Assembly (NCBI GenBank): GCA_021166835.1
Contig: JAJPEN010000020.1
Coordinates: 3,465 to 67,464, forward strand
From: Burkholderiaceae bacterium
Lineage (GTDB): Bacteria > Pseudomonadota > Gammaproteobacteria > Burkholderiales > Burkholderiaceae
DNA: 64,000 bases
Direction of reading: 5' to 3'
Every line of letters begins with the position of its first letter. Positions within the stretch are counted from its first letter, which is position 1. A program made the translations under genes and the position numbers. Shown here in pieces: positions 52,201 through 60,934 of this stretch. The notes below the pieces were generated by a model, which saw only the letters and a list, made by a program, of their open reading frames with translations, was not told the DNA's origin and did no database searches.

Positions 52201-54567
52201 GAAACGCGCGTGCGCCATATCGATCAACGCGAGCAGCGCATCGCTGGCCGGTCGTTCCTCGGCGAGCCACAGATTCAGCACCTGCTCCATCGCCCAGGCG
52301 GCCTCGCCGAAGACGGCGAGACCGACCATGCGGCTCGAGCCCTTCAGCGTATGGAAGCCGCGTCGCATCGTCGTCAGCAGCGCCACGTCCTGCGGCGCAG
52401 CGCGCGAGCCTGTCGAAGCTTCGGCGATCGCCGCGAGCACTTCCTGCGCTTCGCCCAGGAAGATTTCGAGCAGTTCGCGATCGACGTCGTCGTCGGATTG
52501 CGGTGGCTCCGGAGTCGGGGTCACAGCGGCGGCGGGCGTCGGTTCACCGGCGAGCTTCGCGACCGCGGCTCGCAGTTCGGAGACGTCATCGGCAGCAGAG
52601 GCATCAAAACAGGCGATCGCCTCGCTCGCATGCGCCTTCAGCACCGCGTCGTCGGCAAAATGCGCGTCGTCGCGCACCTTGGCGAGCGTGCGGCGCAGGG
52701 CATCGCGAAGACCGGTATCGGCCGGACGTTCGGCGAGCGTCGCCACCAACTCCAATGCCTGCCGCGTATGCTGCGCGAGCAGCGATTCGGCTGTGGCATC
52801 GAGCTGCACGATCGCCGTGCGCGGATCGGCCCGTGCCTCGTCGAGCACCGCATCGAAGCGCCCGCTCTCGGCGTCGAACGCGAAGCGCGCGCCGCTGTGG
52901 TTCGCCTGCTGCAGGCGCTCCACGAAAAAGCCGAGTGCGCCGATGCTGTCGGCGACGTTGCGGCAGGTCTCGGTAGCGGGAGCATCGTGCGCGTGCGCGA
53001 ACTCGTCCACCCGCCCGGCCGAAGCCTTCGCCGCGGACGCCGCGTCTTCGTGCCCGAGCACGCCGAGCGCGCCCGCCACCTGGCGCAGCCGCTGCGCGGT
53101 GCCCGCGAGGTCGGCGCGCTGCGAGGCATCGCGAAAGAACGCATCGAGCGTCTGCTCGACCGAGCGCAGGTTGTCCTGCACCTCGGCGATGAACGTCGAC
53201 ATCGTGAGCCGTTCCTGCGCGGCGCGACTGATGTCGCCGAGCCATTGCGGCATCTCGTCGGCGGGCGGCCGCCCCGCGCAGCACTGCAGCACGCGCTCGG
53301 CCATCTCGCCGGCGCGCGCATCGTGGTCGTCGCGCCCCTTGAGCCCGCGCTCGAAGATCTGCTCGGCGAAGAGCAGCGCCGATGCGACCTCGATCGCGAG
53401 CGCCTCCGACGGCATCGGACTGCCGAGCGCGAGCACTCGACTCGCCTCGCCGAAGGCATCGGCGAGTGCCTGCACGCCGGGGAACGGCAGCTTCGCCGTC
53501 GCCGAGCGCAAGGCGGCGATCGCCTGCGCGAACGACGCCAGCTCGCCCGCATTGCCCGCGCACAGCTTCTCCCAGGCGAGCTTCGCGCGTGCGATCGCTT
53601 CCTTCGCCGCCTGCACCGCCTTCGCGTCGATGCGGCCGAAACGCGGCGTCGCGAAATCGCAGGGCACGCTGCCGGCCAGGCCGAAGGCGCGCCGCACCTC
53701 GGCCACGAGCGGCGAGCCCGCGCTGCGCGCCTCGTCGGCGCCGGCCAGCGCGAACAGCGTGTCCTTCAGCAAACGATCGGCAACCAGCGCGCCGTCGGCC
53801 ATCGAGCGGCGCAACTGCAGGTTCAGCCGCGCGAGCAGCCGCTTGCCGTAGACGTCGAGCGAGAGCGCACCGTCGCGCAACGCCTCGAAATACGCGAGCG
53901 CGACCTTCCAGAAAGTGGGATGAGCCGCGCCGATCTGCGAGCCGCCGATCGTCGCCACCGACGCGTGCAACGCCGCGAGTCCCGCGCTGTCGAGCGGGTC
54001 GCGCAGCACCGACAGCAGGCCGCGCTCGAATGCGACGCGCGCCGCGTTCAGCTCGGCGGTGCCGAGCGTTCGCGCCGCATCGTGGGCAACCACCAGCTGC
54101 GCGCGCACCGGAACGACGAAGAGGTCTGCCGGATGGATGCGCTCGGCCTCGCGCAAACGCAGCAGCGATTCGTAGTACGGAAACAGGTAGAGCGGCTGTT
54201 GCGGCTCGCCGAGCACCAGCTCGTCGAGGTACTCGAGGATCGCCGCGAAGCTTCGCGCGAGTGCGTCGAGCATCGCGTCGTCGAGCGCGAGTTGCCCGCG
54301 GGCAACGCGATCGAGCACCGTTTCGGCTTCGCCGGTGACGGTGGTGACGCCGGCGAGGTCGACGATCGACAGCGCACCGTGCGCCTGGTGCAGCGCCGAG
54401 CGCGCAGCCGCAAGCTTCGGGCTTCCGGCGGCGCCTTCCCCTTCCTGCCGGCAGGCGCGCAGCTCGCGCTCGCAGGCGGCGAGCGATTCGCGAATCTCGC
54501 CGATGCACCAGGACAGCGCCGAGAGATCGGCGGCTTCCAGGCTTTCGTTGCGGTGGGCGTCGGTCAT
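49228..54567 (-). CDS. chpA: Hybrid chemotaxis histidine kinase of the type IV pilus (ChpA/PilL)
   Basis: A 1,779-aa CheA-type kinase that phosphorylates PilG and PilH. After an N-terminal helical region it carries several histidine phosphotransfer domains: FHTLKGSSRM (about residue 737), MHSLKGSAAL (about 911) and LHTVKGSARM (about 1056). The kinase follows: HLLRNAVAHGVEASDERL (N box, about 1366) and FADDGRGLDY (G box, about 1405). A CheW-like domain covers about 1500-1640. A receiver ends the protein (VVDDSLTVRKVT, phosphorylated Asp in VDIEMPRMDG near 1697). Last gene of the pil chemosensory operon. Confidence 0.96.
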   Translation of the reverse strand: MTDAHRNESLEAADLSALSWCIGEIRESLAACERELRACRQEGEGAAGSPKLAAARSALHQAHGALSIVDLAGVTTVTGEAETVLDRVARGQLALDDAMLDALARSFAAILEYLDELVLGEPQQPLYLFPYYESLLRLREAERIHPADLFVVPVRAQLVVAHDAARTLGTAELNAARVAFERGLLSVLRDPLDSAGLAALHASVATIGGSQIGAAHPTFWKVALAYFEALRDGALSLDVYGKRLLARLNLQLRRSMADGALVADRLLKDTLFALAGADEARSAGSPLVAEVRRAFGLAGSVPCDFATPRFGRIDAKAVQAAKEAIARAKLAWEKLCAGNAGELASFAQAIAALRSATAKLPFPGVQALADAFGEASRVLALGSPMPSEALAIEVASALLFAEQIFERGLKGRDDHDARAGEMAERVLQCCAGRPPADEMPQWLGDISRAAQERLTMSTFIAEVQDNLRSVEQTLDAFFRDASQRADLAGTAQRLRQVAGALGVLGHEDAASAAKASAGRVDEFAHAHDAPATETCRNVADSIGALGFFVERLQQANHSGARFAFDAESGRFDAVLDEARADPRTAIVQLDATAESLLAQHTRQALELVATLAERPADTGLRDALRRTLAKVRDDAHFADDAVLKAHASEAIACFDASAADDVSELRAAVAKLAGEPTPAAAVTPTPEPPQSDDDVDRELLEIFLGEAQEVLAAIAEASTGSRAAPQDVALLTTMRRGFHTLKGSSRMVGLAVFGEAAWAMEQVLNLWLAEERPASDALLALIDMAHARFMGWVDTLQVDATVAIDPAPVVAAATALREGREEEAAPAIEAVEEHRAVEASNEAVEAAPEPIKEIEAVADEVHIGDRSISRSLYEIFLSEADDIVAALSADADDWALQPERSATEAAQRAMHSLKGSAALVQLDEVHTIAEQLETFLLRQRSQARALAPADLDDYAQALERVRAMLHQFAAGHEPRPEPDAFALAHALAARWDPRAARVQLVAAAGESNEELDADLLPIFLEEASDQLPRIGENLRSWQATPDDRSLPQQLMRDLHTVKGSARMAGAMTLGQRVHEMETRIEAASVLTVVPHALIDELVADHDAVVALFEAIRDRAPQAALVEVSPAEPAVAASDADAPQPDATPPEETVRPAPPAVIERRSAPRIPAAPAGSSLVRVRADLLERAVNESGEVSIARARIENELGAMRQALQDLTENVARLHAQLREVEIQAESQIQTRIAQQKETKGDFDPLEFDRYTRFQELTRMLAESVNDVATVQTNAMRSLDGASQDMLRHAQVLRDLQQNLMRMRMVQFGTISDRLYRVVRQAAKDAGKRVSLDVRGASVEIDRGVLERMVAPIEHLLRNAVAHGVEASDERLAGGKAETGEIRVEVRQEGNEVVLLFADDGRGLDYAKILARAREIGLVEPDAQPSERELSEMIFAPGFSTASEVTELAGRGVGADVVLSEVQSLGGRIDIDSQAGRGTRFTVHLPLTLAIAQVVVVTVGATRYAIPSSSVEQVLQLKPQALAAAYDDGSIEWQGARVPVHYLGALVGLDDRRPLAQHLSPVVVVRSGSLRLAMHVDAVSRNQEVVVKNVGSQVARVPGVGGATVLGDGEVVLILNAARLAQQVLGDLWVERPAGSGRRALAEAPPTVMVVDDSLTVRKVTQRLLVREGYEVMLAKDGVDAMRQLQDRQPDVMLVDIEMPRMDGFDLTRNVRADERLHDIPIVMITSRMADKHRNHAMSLGVNVYLGKPYRDDELLGHVADFVRERKARAQAS

Positions 54568-54583
54568 CGGCGGTACTTCCGGG

Positions 54584-56899
54584 TCACGCTACCTTGAATC
54601 GCGCCACCGAGCTCTTCAGCTCGAGCGCGAGCTCGGAGAGTTGGCGAATCGAGCCCGCAGTGTGCAGCGTTCCCTCGCTGGTCTGCTCGGTGACGAGCAG
54701 GATGCGCTGGATCGACTGCGCGACGTTGCCGGCCGACGACGCCTGGCGCGAAGTGCTCGCCGAGAAATCCTCGATCAGTTCGGCCAACAGGGTCGACACG
54801 CGGCCGATCTCGCCGAGCGCACGCCCCGCCTCGTCGGACAGCCGCGCGCCTTCCACCACGCCCTGCGTGCTGCGCTCCATCGCGGCGACGGCGTCCTGCG
54901 TGTCGGTCTGGATCGCGCGGATCAGCGCCGAGATCTGGCGCGTCGCCTCGGCCGACCGCTCGGCCAGTCGCTGCACCTCCTCGGCAACCACGGTGAAGCC
55001 GCGCCCCGCTTCGCCGGCCGACGCCGCCTGGATCGCCGCGTTCAGCGCGAGCACGTTCGTCTGCTCGGTGATGTCCGAGATCAGCTCGACGATCTCGCCG
55101 ATCTCCTGCGACGACTCGCCCAGCCGCTTGATGCGCTTGGCCGTTTCCTGGATCTGATCGCGAATGCCGTTCATGCCGGCGATCGCGTTGTCCACCGCGC
55201 GCGAGCCCTCCTCCGAGGCGCCCAGCGACTGGCGCGCCACCTGCACCGACTCCGCAGCGCGCGTGGACACCTCGTTGATCTGGCGCGCCATGCGCAGCAC
55301 CGCCTCGCCGGTGTCGCGAATCTCGCGCGACTGCTGCTCGCTCGCCGCCTGCAAGCTCGTCGCCGTCACCTGCGCGCGCGTCGAGGCTTCGGTGACCTGG
55401 TCGGCCGTGCGGTTGATCCGGCCGACGATGCTGCGCAACTCCTCGATCGTGTAGTTCACCGAGTCGGCAATGGCGCCGGTGATGTCCTCCGACACCGTCG
55501 CCTGCACAGTGAGGTCGCCGTCGGCCACCTCCTGCAACTCGTTCATCAGGCGCAGGATCGCCGCCTGGTTCTGGTCGTTCGCCGATTTGGCCTGCTGCTC
55601 CTGGCGCCGCGCCGCCGCTTCGTGCCGCTCGGCCTCGGCAGCGCGCTGCTCGCTTTCGGAGAGGAACGCGCGGAACAGACCGTAGAGCGCCAGCAGCGCG
55701 ATGATGCCGAAGCCCACCGCGCCGACCACGTACCAGAAGCGCCACGCGTCGCGCGCCTGCAGCTTCGAGCGGATCGCCTCGAGCAGCACCTGCACGATTT
55801 CGCTGTCTTCGAACACCTGGCGTTCGGCCTGGCGCGCCTGCTGCAACCGGGGCAGGCTGGCGAGAATGCCCGATACCTGCGGAGCCACGCCGGCCACTGC
55901 CTGCTTCAGCGAGGTCAGCGCGCGACGCGCTTCCGCATCGGCCACCGCCGCGATTCGTACGCGCTCGTTGCCGTCGAGCAGCGCGTCGGTGAGCTCGCCC
56001 AGATCGATCACCGTCTGGCGCAGGCGCATCTCGATCGAGCGGTCGGGCGCGCCGGCGAGGATCAGCTCGTTGACGTCCTTGGCGATCGCCTGCGTGAGCG
56101 ACACCAGCTCGCCCGCGGCAGCCACTTCACGGGCCGATGCTCCTGCGCGCAGCCGGCTCGCCAGAATCGCCTGCGCATCGCGCAGCATCTGCGGCTCGAA
56201 GCGCATGACGTCGCGGCGCATGCCGCTGAGCGACTGCAGCAGCAGGTCCTGGTTCAGGATCACCGTCACTGCGTGATCCGATTTCGACCAGACCAGCGAC
56301 AGCGTCCGAAGGTCGGGCTCCACTCTCGACGGCACCGCCCGTCCGTCGTCGTCGCCGCGTGCGAGCGCGGACAGCGCGCGGTTCATCGCGCGGCGACTGT
56401 CGCTCAGCTGCCCGAACGCGATCGGATCGCCCGCGATCGCCTGCGAAGCCGCCTTCGCCGCCCGTTGCGACTGCATCAGCGCATCGCCCAGCTGGCGGAA
56501 CCAGTGCGAGGCGTCGGTGGCCTGGCGCGCGTCGAGCTGCAGAAGGAAGAACGCGACGAGCAGCGAGAGCAGCAGCGTCGGAAGCCAGACCTGCATCTGC
56601 CGCCGGAAAGGCAGCGCACCGACGACCGGGATGCGAAAGCGCTCGCGCGGCACGGCTCCGGCAGCGGATGCCGGGTTCGTCGCGATCTCTTCCTCGTACG
56701 CCTGCACTCGCGGAGCGGGCGGACGCTCGAGGATCTGCGTGACCGCGTGCCCGGCGGGCGCCGTGCGCGCAACCGGCGCCGGCGGCGCGGACGGCGACTC
56801 GGACAGGAGATCTTCGATGATCGCCGTGTCCGGCCCCCCGGCGCCCTCGGCTCGGGGTTGCCGCTGCAGGAAAGCCGGAAACTTCGTGGCGATGCTCAT
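54584..56899 (-). CDS. pilJ: Type IV pilus methyl-accepting chemotaxis protein
   Basis: A 771-aa membrane receptor. A cytoplasmic N-terminus with Pro/Ala-rich linker precedes the first helix ([20 protein letters not shown], about residues 90-109). A periplasmic sensor region of about 280 residues with PilJ-type helical repeats follows, then the second helix ([20 protein letters not shown], about 387-406), a HAMP-like segment and the signalling domain. The tip is [20 protein letters not shown] (about 627-646). It should sense surface or pilus state and signal through PilI to ChpA. Confidence 0.95.
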   Translation of the reverse strand: MSIATKFPAFLQRQPRAEGAGGPDTAIIEDLLSESPSAPPAPVARTAPAGHAVTQILERPPAPRVQAYEEEIATNPASAAGAVPRERFRIPVVGALPFRRQMQVWLPTLLLSLLVAFFLLQLDARQATDASHWFRQLGDALMQSQRAAKAASQAIAGDPIAFGQLSDSRRAMNRALSALARGDDDGRAVPSRVEPDLRTLSLVWSKSDHAVTVILNQDLLLQSLSGMRRDVMRFEPQMLRDAQAILASRLRAGASAREVAAAGELVSLTQAIAKDVNELILAGAPDRSIEMRLRQTVIDLGELTDALLDGNERVRIAAVADAEARRALTSLKQAVAGVAPQVSGILASLPRLQQARQAERQVFEDSEIVQVLLEAIRSKLQARDAWRFWYVVGAVGFGIIALLALYGLFRAFLSESEQRAAEAERHEAAARRQEQQAKSANDQNQAAILRLMNELQEVADGDLTVQATVSEDITGAIADSVNYTIEELRSIVGRINRTADQVTEASTRAQVTATSLQAASEQQSREIRDTGEAVLRMARQINEVSTRAAESVQVARQSLGASEEGSRAVDNAIAGMNGIRDQIQETAKRIKRLGESSQEIGEIVELISDITEQTNVLALNAAIQAASAGEAGRGFTVVAEEVQRLAERSAEATRQISALIRAIQTDTQDAVAAMERSTQGVVEGARLSDEAGRALGEIGRVSTLLAELIEDFSASTSRQASSAGNVAQSIQRILLVTEQTSEGTLHTAGSIRQLSELALELKSSVARFKVA

Positions 56900-56921
56900 C
56901 GTCCTGTCTCCACGGATCGGT

Positions 56922-57443
56922 TCATCGATTCACGGCGAGGAATCGCTCGTCGCCGGCAAGCTCCTCGAGCCGCAGTTCGGTCCATCGGCGGCCTTCGGCA
57001 TCGCGCCAGTGCCGGCCCAACCAGGCCGGCTCGGGCGTCGCGCTCTCGTCTTCCATCTCGGCCAGGCTCGCGTCGTTCTGCAGCCCGAGCATGCGATCGA
57101 CGACGATCGCCGCCTGCAGACCCAGGCGCGGCGCGAAGGCGAGCAGCCGGGCCGATTTCGTCATCGAGATCGCGTCGCGCCCTTCGAAGCGCGCGAGATC
57201 GGACACGCCGTAGAGCGAACCGCGCAGATTCACCAGCCCGCGGAACCATTCGTGCGTGAGCGGCACCGGCGTGATCTCGCCGGGCAACGCGACGATCTCA
57301 CCGACTTCCGACAGGCCGACCAGCAGGTTGCGATCGCCCACCTGCACGCCGAGGCGCGCCGACTGCGGCGGCGCCGACGCGGCCTGACGCAGCCGCTCGG
57401 ACAGCCGCATCTGGAACTCGCGCAGGTTCTTGCCGCTGCCCAT
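56922..57443 (-). CDS. pilI: CheW-like coupling protein
   Basis: A 173-aa CheW-domain adaptor linking PilJ to Chp[21 protein letters not shown] and [20 protein letters not shown] contain the conserved NLRGxxxxVxDL motif, and [12 protein letters not shown] follows. Position between pilH and pilJ matches the standard operon order. The ATG at 57443 gives [11 protein letters not shown]; the longer frame overlaps pilH and is rejected. Confidence 0.94.
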   Translation of the reverse strand: MGSGKNLREFQMRLSERLRQAASAPPQSARLGVQVGDRNLLVGLSEVGEIVALPGEITPVPLTHEWFRGLVNLRGSLYGVSDLARFEGRDAISMTKSARLLAFAPRLGLQAAIVVDRMLGLQNDASLAEMEDESATPEPAWLGRHWRDAEGRRWTELRLEELAGDERFLAVNR

Positions 57444-57445
57444 GG

Positions 57446-57814
57446 TCAGTGCGCCAGGTCGGCCACCCGGGCAAGCAGCTCCTCGGGCTTCACCGGTTTC
57501 ACCAGATATTCGCGTGCGCCCTGGCGCAGGCCCCAGATCCGATCGGTCTCGTTGCCCTTGCTCGTGCACAGGATGATCGGGATCGACTGCGTCTCGGGAT
57601 CGCGCGACAGCGCGCGCGTCACCTGGAAGCCGTTCTGGCCCGGCATGACGACGTCGAGCACCACCAGCGACGGGCGCTCGATCTTCACCTTCGCCATCGC
57701 TTCCTGGCCGTTTTCGGCGGTGATCACCTTGTAGCCCTTCTTCGAAAGAAGATCGGCGAGGAAATGGCGCTCGGTCGGCGAATCGTCGACGACGAGGATC
57801 TTGTATGCGGGCAT
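57446..57814 (-). CDS. pilH: Twitching motility response regulator
   Basis: A 122-aa single-domain receiver. KILVVDDSPTERHFLADLL opens it (acidic pair Asp10/Asp11), VVLDVVMPGQNGFQV has the phosphorylated Asp, LCTSKG the Thr/Ser switch and YLVKPVKPEELL the Lys. PilH opposes or tunes PilG output in the Chp pathway. It is separated from pilG by 36 bases. Confidence 0.95.
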   Translation of the reverse strand: MPAYKILVVDDSPTERHFLADLLSKKGYKVITAENGQEAMAKVKIERPSLVVLDVVMPGQNGFQVTRALSRDPETQSIPIILCTSKGNETDRIWGLRQGAREYLVKPVKPEELLARVADLAH

Positions 57815-57850
57815 GGGAAATCTCGTGCGTGCTCGGAGGAAGGGAAACGT

Positions 57851-58282
57851 TCAGGAAGCGGCCGCGCTCACGCCGGCCAGCGCGAGCGTGTCGGCGCCGC
57901 GCGCGTGCTCGCTCGCCGCGCGCAGCAGCGCGTCCTTGGTGAAGGGCTTGGTGAGGTACTGGTCGGAGCCGACCATGCGGCCGCGCGCACGGTCGAACAG
58001 GCCGTCCTTGCTCGACAGCATCACCACCGGAGTCGTGCGGAAGCGCGGACTCTTCTTGATCAACGCGCAGGTCTGGTAGCCGTCGAGCCGCGGCATCAGG
58101 ATGTCGCAGAACACGAGATCGGGATCGTGATCGGCGATCTTCGCCAGCGCGTCGAACCCGTCCTCGGCGAGGATCACCTGGCAGCCCGCCTGCTTCAGGA
58201 AGATCTCGGCGCTGCGACGAATCGTGTTGCTGTCGTCGATCACCATGACCTTCACGCCGGCCAACGCCGCTGCGCCGCTCAT
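57851..58282 (-). CDS. pilG: Twitching motility response regulator
   Basis: A 143-aa CheY-like receiver. VKVMVIDDSNTIRRSAEIFL, LVFCDILMPRLDGYQTCALI (phosphorylated Asp), VVMLSSKDG and YLTKPFTKDALL are PilG-typical. Its ATG overlaps the stop of the upstream rubredoxin-like ORF (ATGA), so its translation may depend on that ORF. Confidence 0.95.
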   Translation of the reverse strand: MSGAAALAGVKVMVIDDSNTIRRSAEIFLKQAGCQVILAEDGFDALAKIADHDPDLVFCDILMPRLDGYQTCALIKKSPRFRTTPVVMLSSKDGLFDRARGRMVGSDQYLTKPFTKDALLRAASEHARGADTLALAGVSAAAS

Positions 58283-58389
58283 CGTCGGATCTCCCCCATT
58301 TCGAAGTACTCCCTGCGCGCGCCGTACCCGCGTTGGCCGCAGATCGGGCAGATCCACGTGCGAAACGGGACGTCCGACACGTCGCTCAT
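58279..58389 (-). CDS. Shortened rubredoxin-like ORF with one metal knuckle
   Basis: A 36-aa frame: a short leader, TWICPICG, then RGYGARREYFEMGEI and the stop. Rubredoxin is normally about 54 aa with two CxxCG knuckles, the second preceding GAxKxDFEMxE. Here both ends are recognisable but about 25-30 residues between them, including the second CPxCG, are absent. It therefore cannot form the usual four-Cys iron site alone. It occupies the place of the rubredoxin gene that often precedes pilG in this group and is coupled to pilG by ATGA. Probably a deletion derivative. Confidence 0.6.
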   Translation of the reverse strand: MSDVSDVPFRTWICPICGQRGYGARREYFEMGEIRR

Positions 58390-58560
58390 CACGATCCTCC
58401 CGGCTTTCTCGCGGCGCCGGCTCACGGGGCGACGCTCGTTGCCGGAGTGCCGACGATCGGCAGCGAGGCGATGGTAGCGGCGCCCGGGCGCGTCGCCGCC
58501 GCTGCGCCGACCAATGGCGAGGGGGTTGCGATGGACGCGTTGCGCCAGTCCGGTTTGCAT

Positions 58561-58566
58561 TACAAT
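58561..58566 (+). promoter_or_regulatory. Possible -10 box TACAAT upstream of abrB/PIN pair
   Basis: TACAAT lies 26 bases before the ATG at 58592, with TTGCGC at 58540-58545 as a poor -35 at a short 15-base spacing. Between the rubredoxin-like ORF (58389) and this gene no other supported feature is seen. Confidence 0.3.
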
Positions 58567-58591
58567 TTCGATGAACGTAAGGTGTGTCGAC

Positions 58592-58813
58592 ATGAGTGAA
58601 TCGACGATCACGGCGAAAGGCCAGACGACGGTGCCCGCGGCCATCCGGGAACGGATCGGCGCGGTGCCCGGCACCCGGCTCGTGTGGCACGCGATGCCCG
58701 ACGGCAGGATCGTCGTTCGGGCGAAGACCAAGGTCCTGCTCGAACTGGCGGGTTCGCTGCGGGCGCCACGCAACAAGCGAGTGCCGATCGACGCGATGAA
58801 TGCGTGGCGTTGA
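58592..58813 (+). CDS. AbrB/MazE-type antitoxin
   Basis: A 73-aa protein. ESTITAKGQTTVPAAIRERI and GTRLVWHAMPDGRIVVRAKT form the AbrB swapped-hairpin fold. The C-terminus (RNKRVPIDAMNAWR) would contact the PIN toxin. Its TGA shares one base with the toxin ATG (TGATG). A start at 58571 is an alternative. Confidence 0.87.
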   Translation: MSESTITAKGQTTVPAAIRERIGAVPGTRLVWHAMPDGRIVVRAKTKVLLELAGSLRAPRNKRVPIDAMNAWR

Positions 58814-59211
58814 TGCCTGCACTCGACACGAACGTACTGGTTCGTTTCCTCGTTCGCGACGATGGCGCGCAGGCTGCCGCGGCTACCGAGCTGGTTCGCC
58901 GAGCGGCAGCGGCGGGCGAGGCCCTCTTCGTGCCGATCACGGTCGCGCTCGAGCTGGAGTGGGTTCTTCGGTCGAATTACGAGCTTGCAAAGACCGACAT
59001 CGCGCGAACGTTCTGCAGTCTGCTGTCGACCGACGAGCTGTCGTTCGAGTCGGAAGCGGCGCTCGAATATGCGCTCCTGCTCTGGCAGGAGAGGCGCGCG
59101 GATTTCTCGGATTGCGTGCACGTCGCACTGGCGGCGCATGCGGGCGAGCAACCGCTGTGGACTTTCGACAGGAAGGCGTCCGCGTTACCGGGGGCGGACA
59201 TGCTGAAGTGA
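58813..59211 (+). CDS. PIN-domain toxin (VapC-type)
   Basis: A 132-aa PIN nuclease: MPALDTNVLVRFLVRDD (first Asp), PITVALELEWVLRSNY (Glu), RADFSDCVHVALA (third Asp) and TFDRKASALPG near the end. All key acidic residues are visible. Forms a bicistron with the AbrB-type antitoxin. Confidence 0.9.
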   Translation: MPALDTNVLVRFLVRDDGAQAAAATELVRRAAAAGEALFVPITVALELEWVLRSNYELAKTDIARTFCSLLSTDELSFESEAALEYALLLWQERRADFSDCVHVALAAHAGEQPLWTFDRKASALPGADMLK

Positions 59212-59269
59212 GAGCCGCAGGATGCGGGGTCCACAGCAGTCTCGTATCCTTCGGACCAGGAGGCGGAAG

Positions 59270-59593
59270 ATGGAACTCGTCGAAAGACACCGCTCAGAGA
59301 TCGAGGCGGCGTGCAAGCGCTTCGCTGTTCGCCGCCTGGAGGTGTTCGGTTCGGCGACCGGGCCCGACTTCGACGAGAATTCGAGCGACGTCGACTTCCT
59401 GGTGGAATTCGAGGCGCAGGGAGCATCGAATCTATTCGATCGCTATTTTGGTCTCTCCGAGAGCTTGACGGAGATTCTCGGGCGCAAGGTCGATCTCGTC
59501 ACACTCGGCGCCCTGCGTAACCCGTACTTCATTGAGGCCGTCAACCGGACACGGCGACTGCTGTATGCATCGCAAAGCACCGAAACTGCTTGA
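59270..59593 (+). CDS. MntA-type minimal nucleotidyltransferase antitoxin
   Basis: A 107-aa NTase. The hallmark GS-x(n)-DxD reads VFGSATGPDFDENSSDVDFL (about residues 25-44). In characterised MntA-HepT systems this protein adds AMP to HepT on a Tyr and thereby neutralises the toxin. An AGGAGG-like site precedes the ATG at 59270. It overlaps the HepT coding start by 29 bases. Confidence 0.9.
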   Translation: MELVERHRSEIEAACKRFAVRRLEVFGSATGPDFDENSSDVDFLVEFEAQGASNLFDRYFGLSESLTEILGRKVDLVTLGALRNPYFIEAVNRTRRLLYASQSTETA

Positions 59594-60551
59594 AGACATC
59601 CGCGACGCCGCGACGTTCATCGGTGAAGTCACTGCCGGGCGGACACTCGACGATTACAAGGTCAATCGACTTCTTCGCCAAGGCGTCGAACGCAACTTCG
59701 AAATCATCGGCGAGGCGGTCAAACGACTTGCGGCCGTCGACGCGCGAACTGCCGAGCAGTTAGACGACTATCGCAGGATCATCGCATTCCGCAATGTGCT
59801 CATCCACGGCTACGACCTTCTCGACTACGAGTTGGTTTGGCAGACAATTGGAGAGCAACTTGTTACCCTGCGACGCTCTGTCGAAGGATTACTACACCGG
59901 CATTCGCGGCTGCCGCGCGGCCTGTATGTGCTGACGCCGGAGCTCGACGACGACCGGCTCGAGGATGCGGTCCGTGCCGCGATACGGGGCGGCGCGACGA
60001 CGGTTCAATACCGGAACAAGACGCTCGATGCAGCGCAACGCCTGCGGCAGGCGATCCGGCTTCGCGCTGCCTGCCACGAGGCAGGAGCGGCCTTCATCGT
60101 CAACGACTCTCTCGATCTGGCGCGTGAATCGGACGCCGATGGTATCCACCTTGGGCGCGACGACATAGGCCCGGGCGAGGCGCGCGCCGCGCTCGGTAAT
60201 CAGGCGATCATCGGCGTCTCGTGCTACGACTCATTCGAACGCGCACTGGCGATGCGGGAGATCGCGGATTACTGTGCGTTCGGCAGCGTCTTCCCTTCAC
60301 GTGTAAAGCCGGCGGCGGTGCGAGCGCCGCTCGAATTGTTCCGACAGGCCCTCGAAGTCGGCCTGCATGCGGTGGCGATCGGCGGAATCGATGCGGAGAA
60401 CGCGGGCGAAGTGGCTCGTGCGGGCGCGGCCGCCGCGGCGGTGATCACCGCGGTGTTCGGCGAAGCGGGGGCGAAGGAAACTGGCGCGGGCGAGGTCGAG
60501 GAAAACGCCCGTCGGATCTCGAAAGCTTTCGAGGCGGGCCGGGTGCGGTAA
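59565..60551 (+). CDS. HepT toxin fused in frame to thiamine-phosphate synthase ThiE
   Basis: One uninterrupted 328-aa frame. Residues 1-111 are HepT: KVNRLLRQGVERNFEIIGEA and the RX4HXY motif RNVLIHGY (Arg76, His81, Tyr83), the putative RNase site and AMPylation target. From about residue 115, LPRGLYVLTPELDDDRLEDA begins a ThiE TIM barrel with TTVQYRNKTL, IHLGRDDIG, GVSCYDS, FGSVFPSRVKP and AIGGID, to a normal C-terminus. ThiE joins HMP-PP and THZ-P to give thiamine phosphate. There is no stop or plausible ATG between the domains. The fusion may come from loss of the HepT stop and ThiE start. An internal non-ATG start is possible but not evident. Confidence 0.85.
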   Translation: MHRKAPKLLEDIRDAATFIGEVTAGRTLDDYKVNRLLRQGVERNFEIIGEAVKRLAAVDARTAEQLDDYRRIIAFRNVLIHGYDLLDYELVWQTIGEQLVTLRRSVEGLLHRHSRLPRGLYVLTPELDDDRLEDAVRAAIRGGATTVQYRNKTLDAAQRLRQAIRLRAACHEAGAAFIVNDSLDLARESDADGIHLGRDDIGPGEARAALGNQAIIGVSCYDSFERALAMREIADYCAFGSVFPSRVKPAAVRAPLELFRQALEVGLHAVAIGGIDAENAGEVARAGAAAAAVITAVFGEAGAKETGAGEVEENARRISKAFEAGRVR

Positions 60552-60580
60552 GAGGGTCTCTCGGCCTCGAGCGCTCGGCG

Positions 60581-60934
60581 TCAGCCGAGCGCCAGATGAA
60601 GGCGAAGCGCTGCATCGAGTGTGCGCATTCGCTCCGGCGGAACCACTCCGACACGGCGTTCGGCCAGCCGCATCTTCGAGATCGTCCGAACCTGCTGTGC
60701 GCAAGCTTTCGAGTCGCGCTCCAATCCCGTTACCGTAGCGTCGAGCAGCACCTCGAACGGAAAGACGCGCTCGATGTTCGAGGTCAGCGGAACGACCGTG
60801 ATGACGCCGGAAGCGCGATTCCCGGCATCGTTGCTCACGACGACGACCGGCCGCCGCTTTCGGATCTCGCCGCCTGTCGTCGGATCGAGCACTGCGAACC
60901 AGATATCACCACGCTGAATCGTCTTCGAGGCCAT
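60581..60934 (-). CDS. MazF/PemK-type toxin
   Basis: A 117-aa endoribonuclease candidate. IQRGDIWFAVLDPTTGGEIR and KRRPVVVVSNDAGNRA are standard MazF (RGD and RPxxV motifs), VITVVPLTSN follows, and QQVRTISKMRLAERRVG completes it. Its ATG at 60934 overlaps the upstream antitoxin by 29 bases. It is convergent with the HepT-ThiE gene. Confidence 0.94.
   Translation of the reverse strand: MASKTIQRGDIWFAVLDPTTGGEIRKRRPVVVVSNDAGNRASGVITVVPLTSNIERVFPFEVLLDATVTGLERDSKACAQQVRTISKMRLAERRVGVVPPERMRTLDAALRLHLALG

Noticed and set aside
49276..54597. A 1,773-codon plus-strand ORF opposite chpA
   Set aside because: Its sequence is Arg/His/Leu-rich low complexity with no motif, the expected antisense shadow of a high-GC gene. 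The minus strand encodes clear Hpt, kinase, CheW and receiver domains.
58333..58599. An 88-aa plus-strand ORF opposite the rubredoxin-like ORF
   Set aside because: Composition is that of a frame shadow (Ala/Arg/His-rich) and no homology was recognised; considered as a thiD remnant but no ThiD motif is present.
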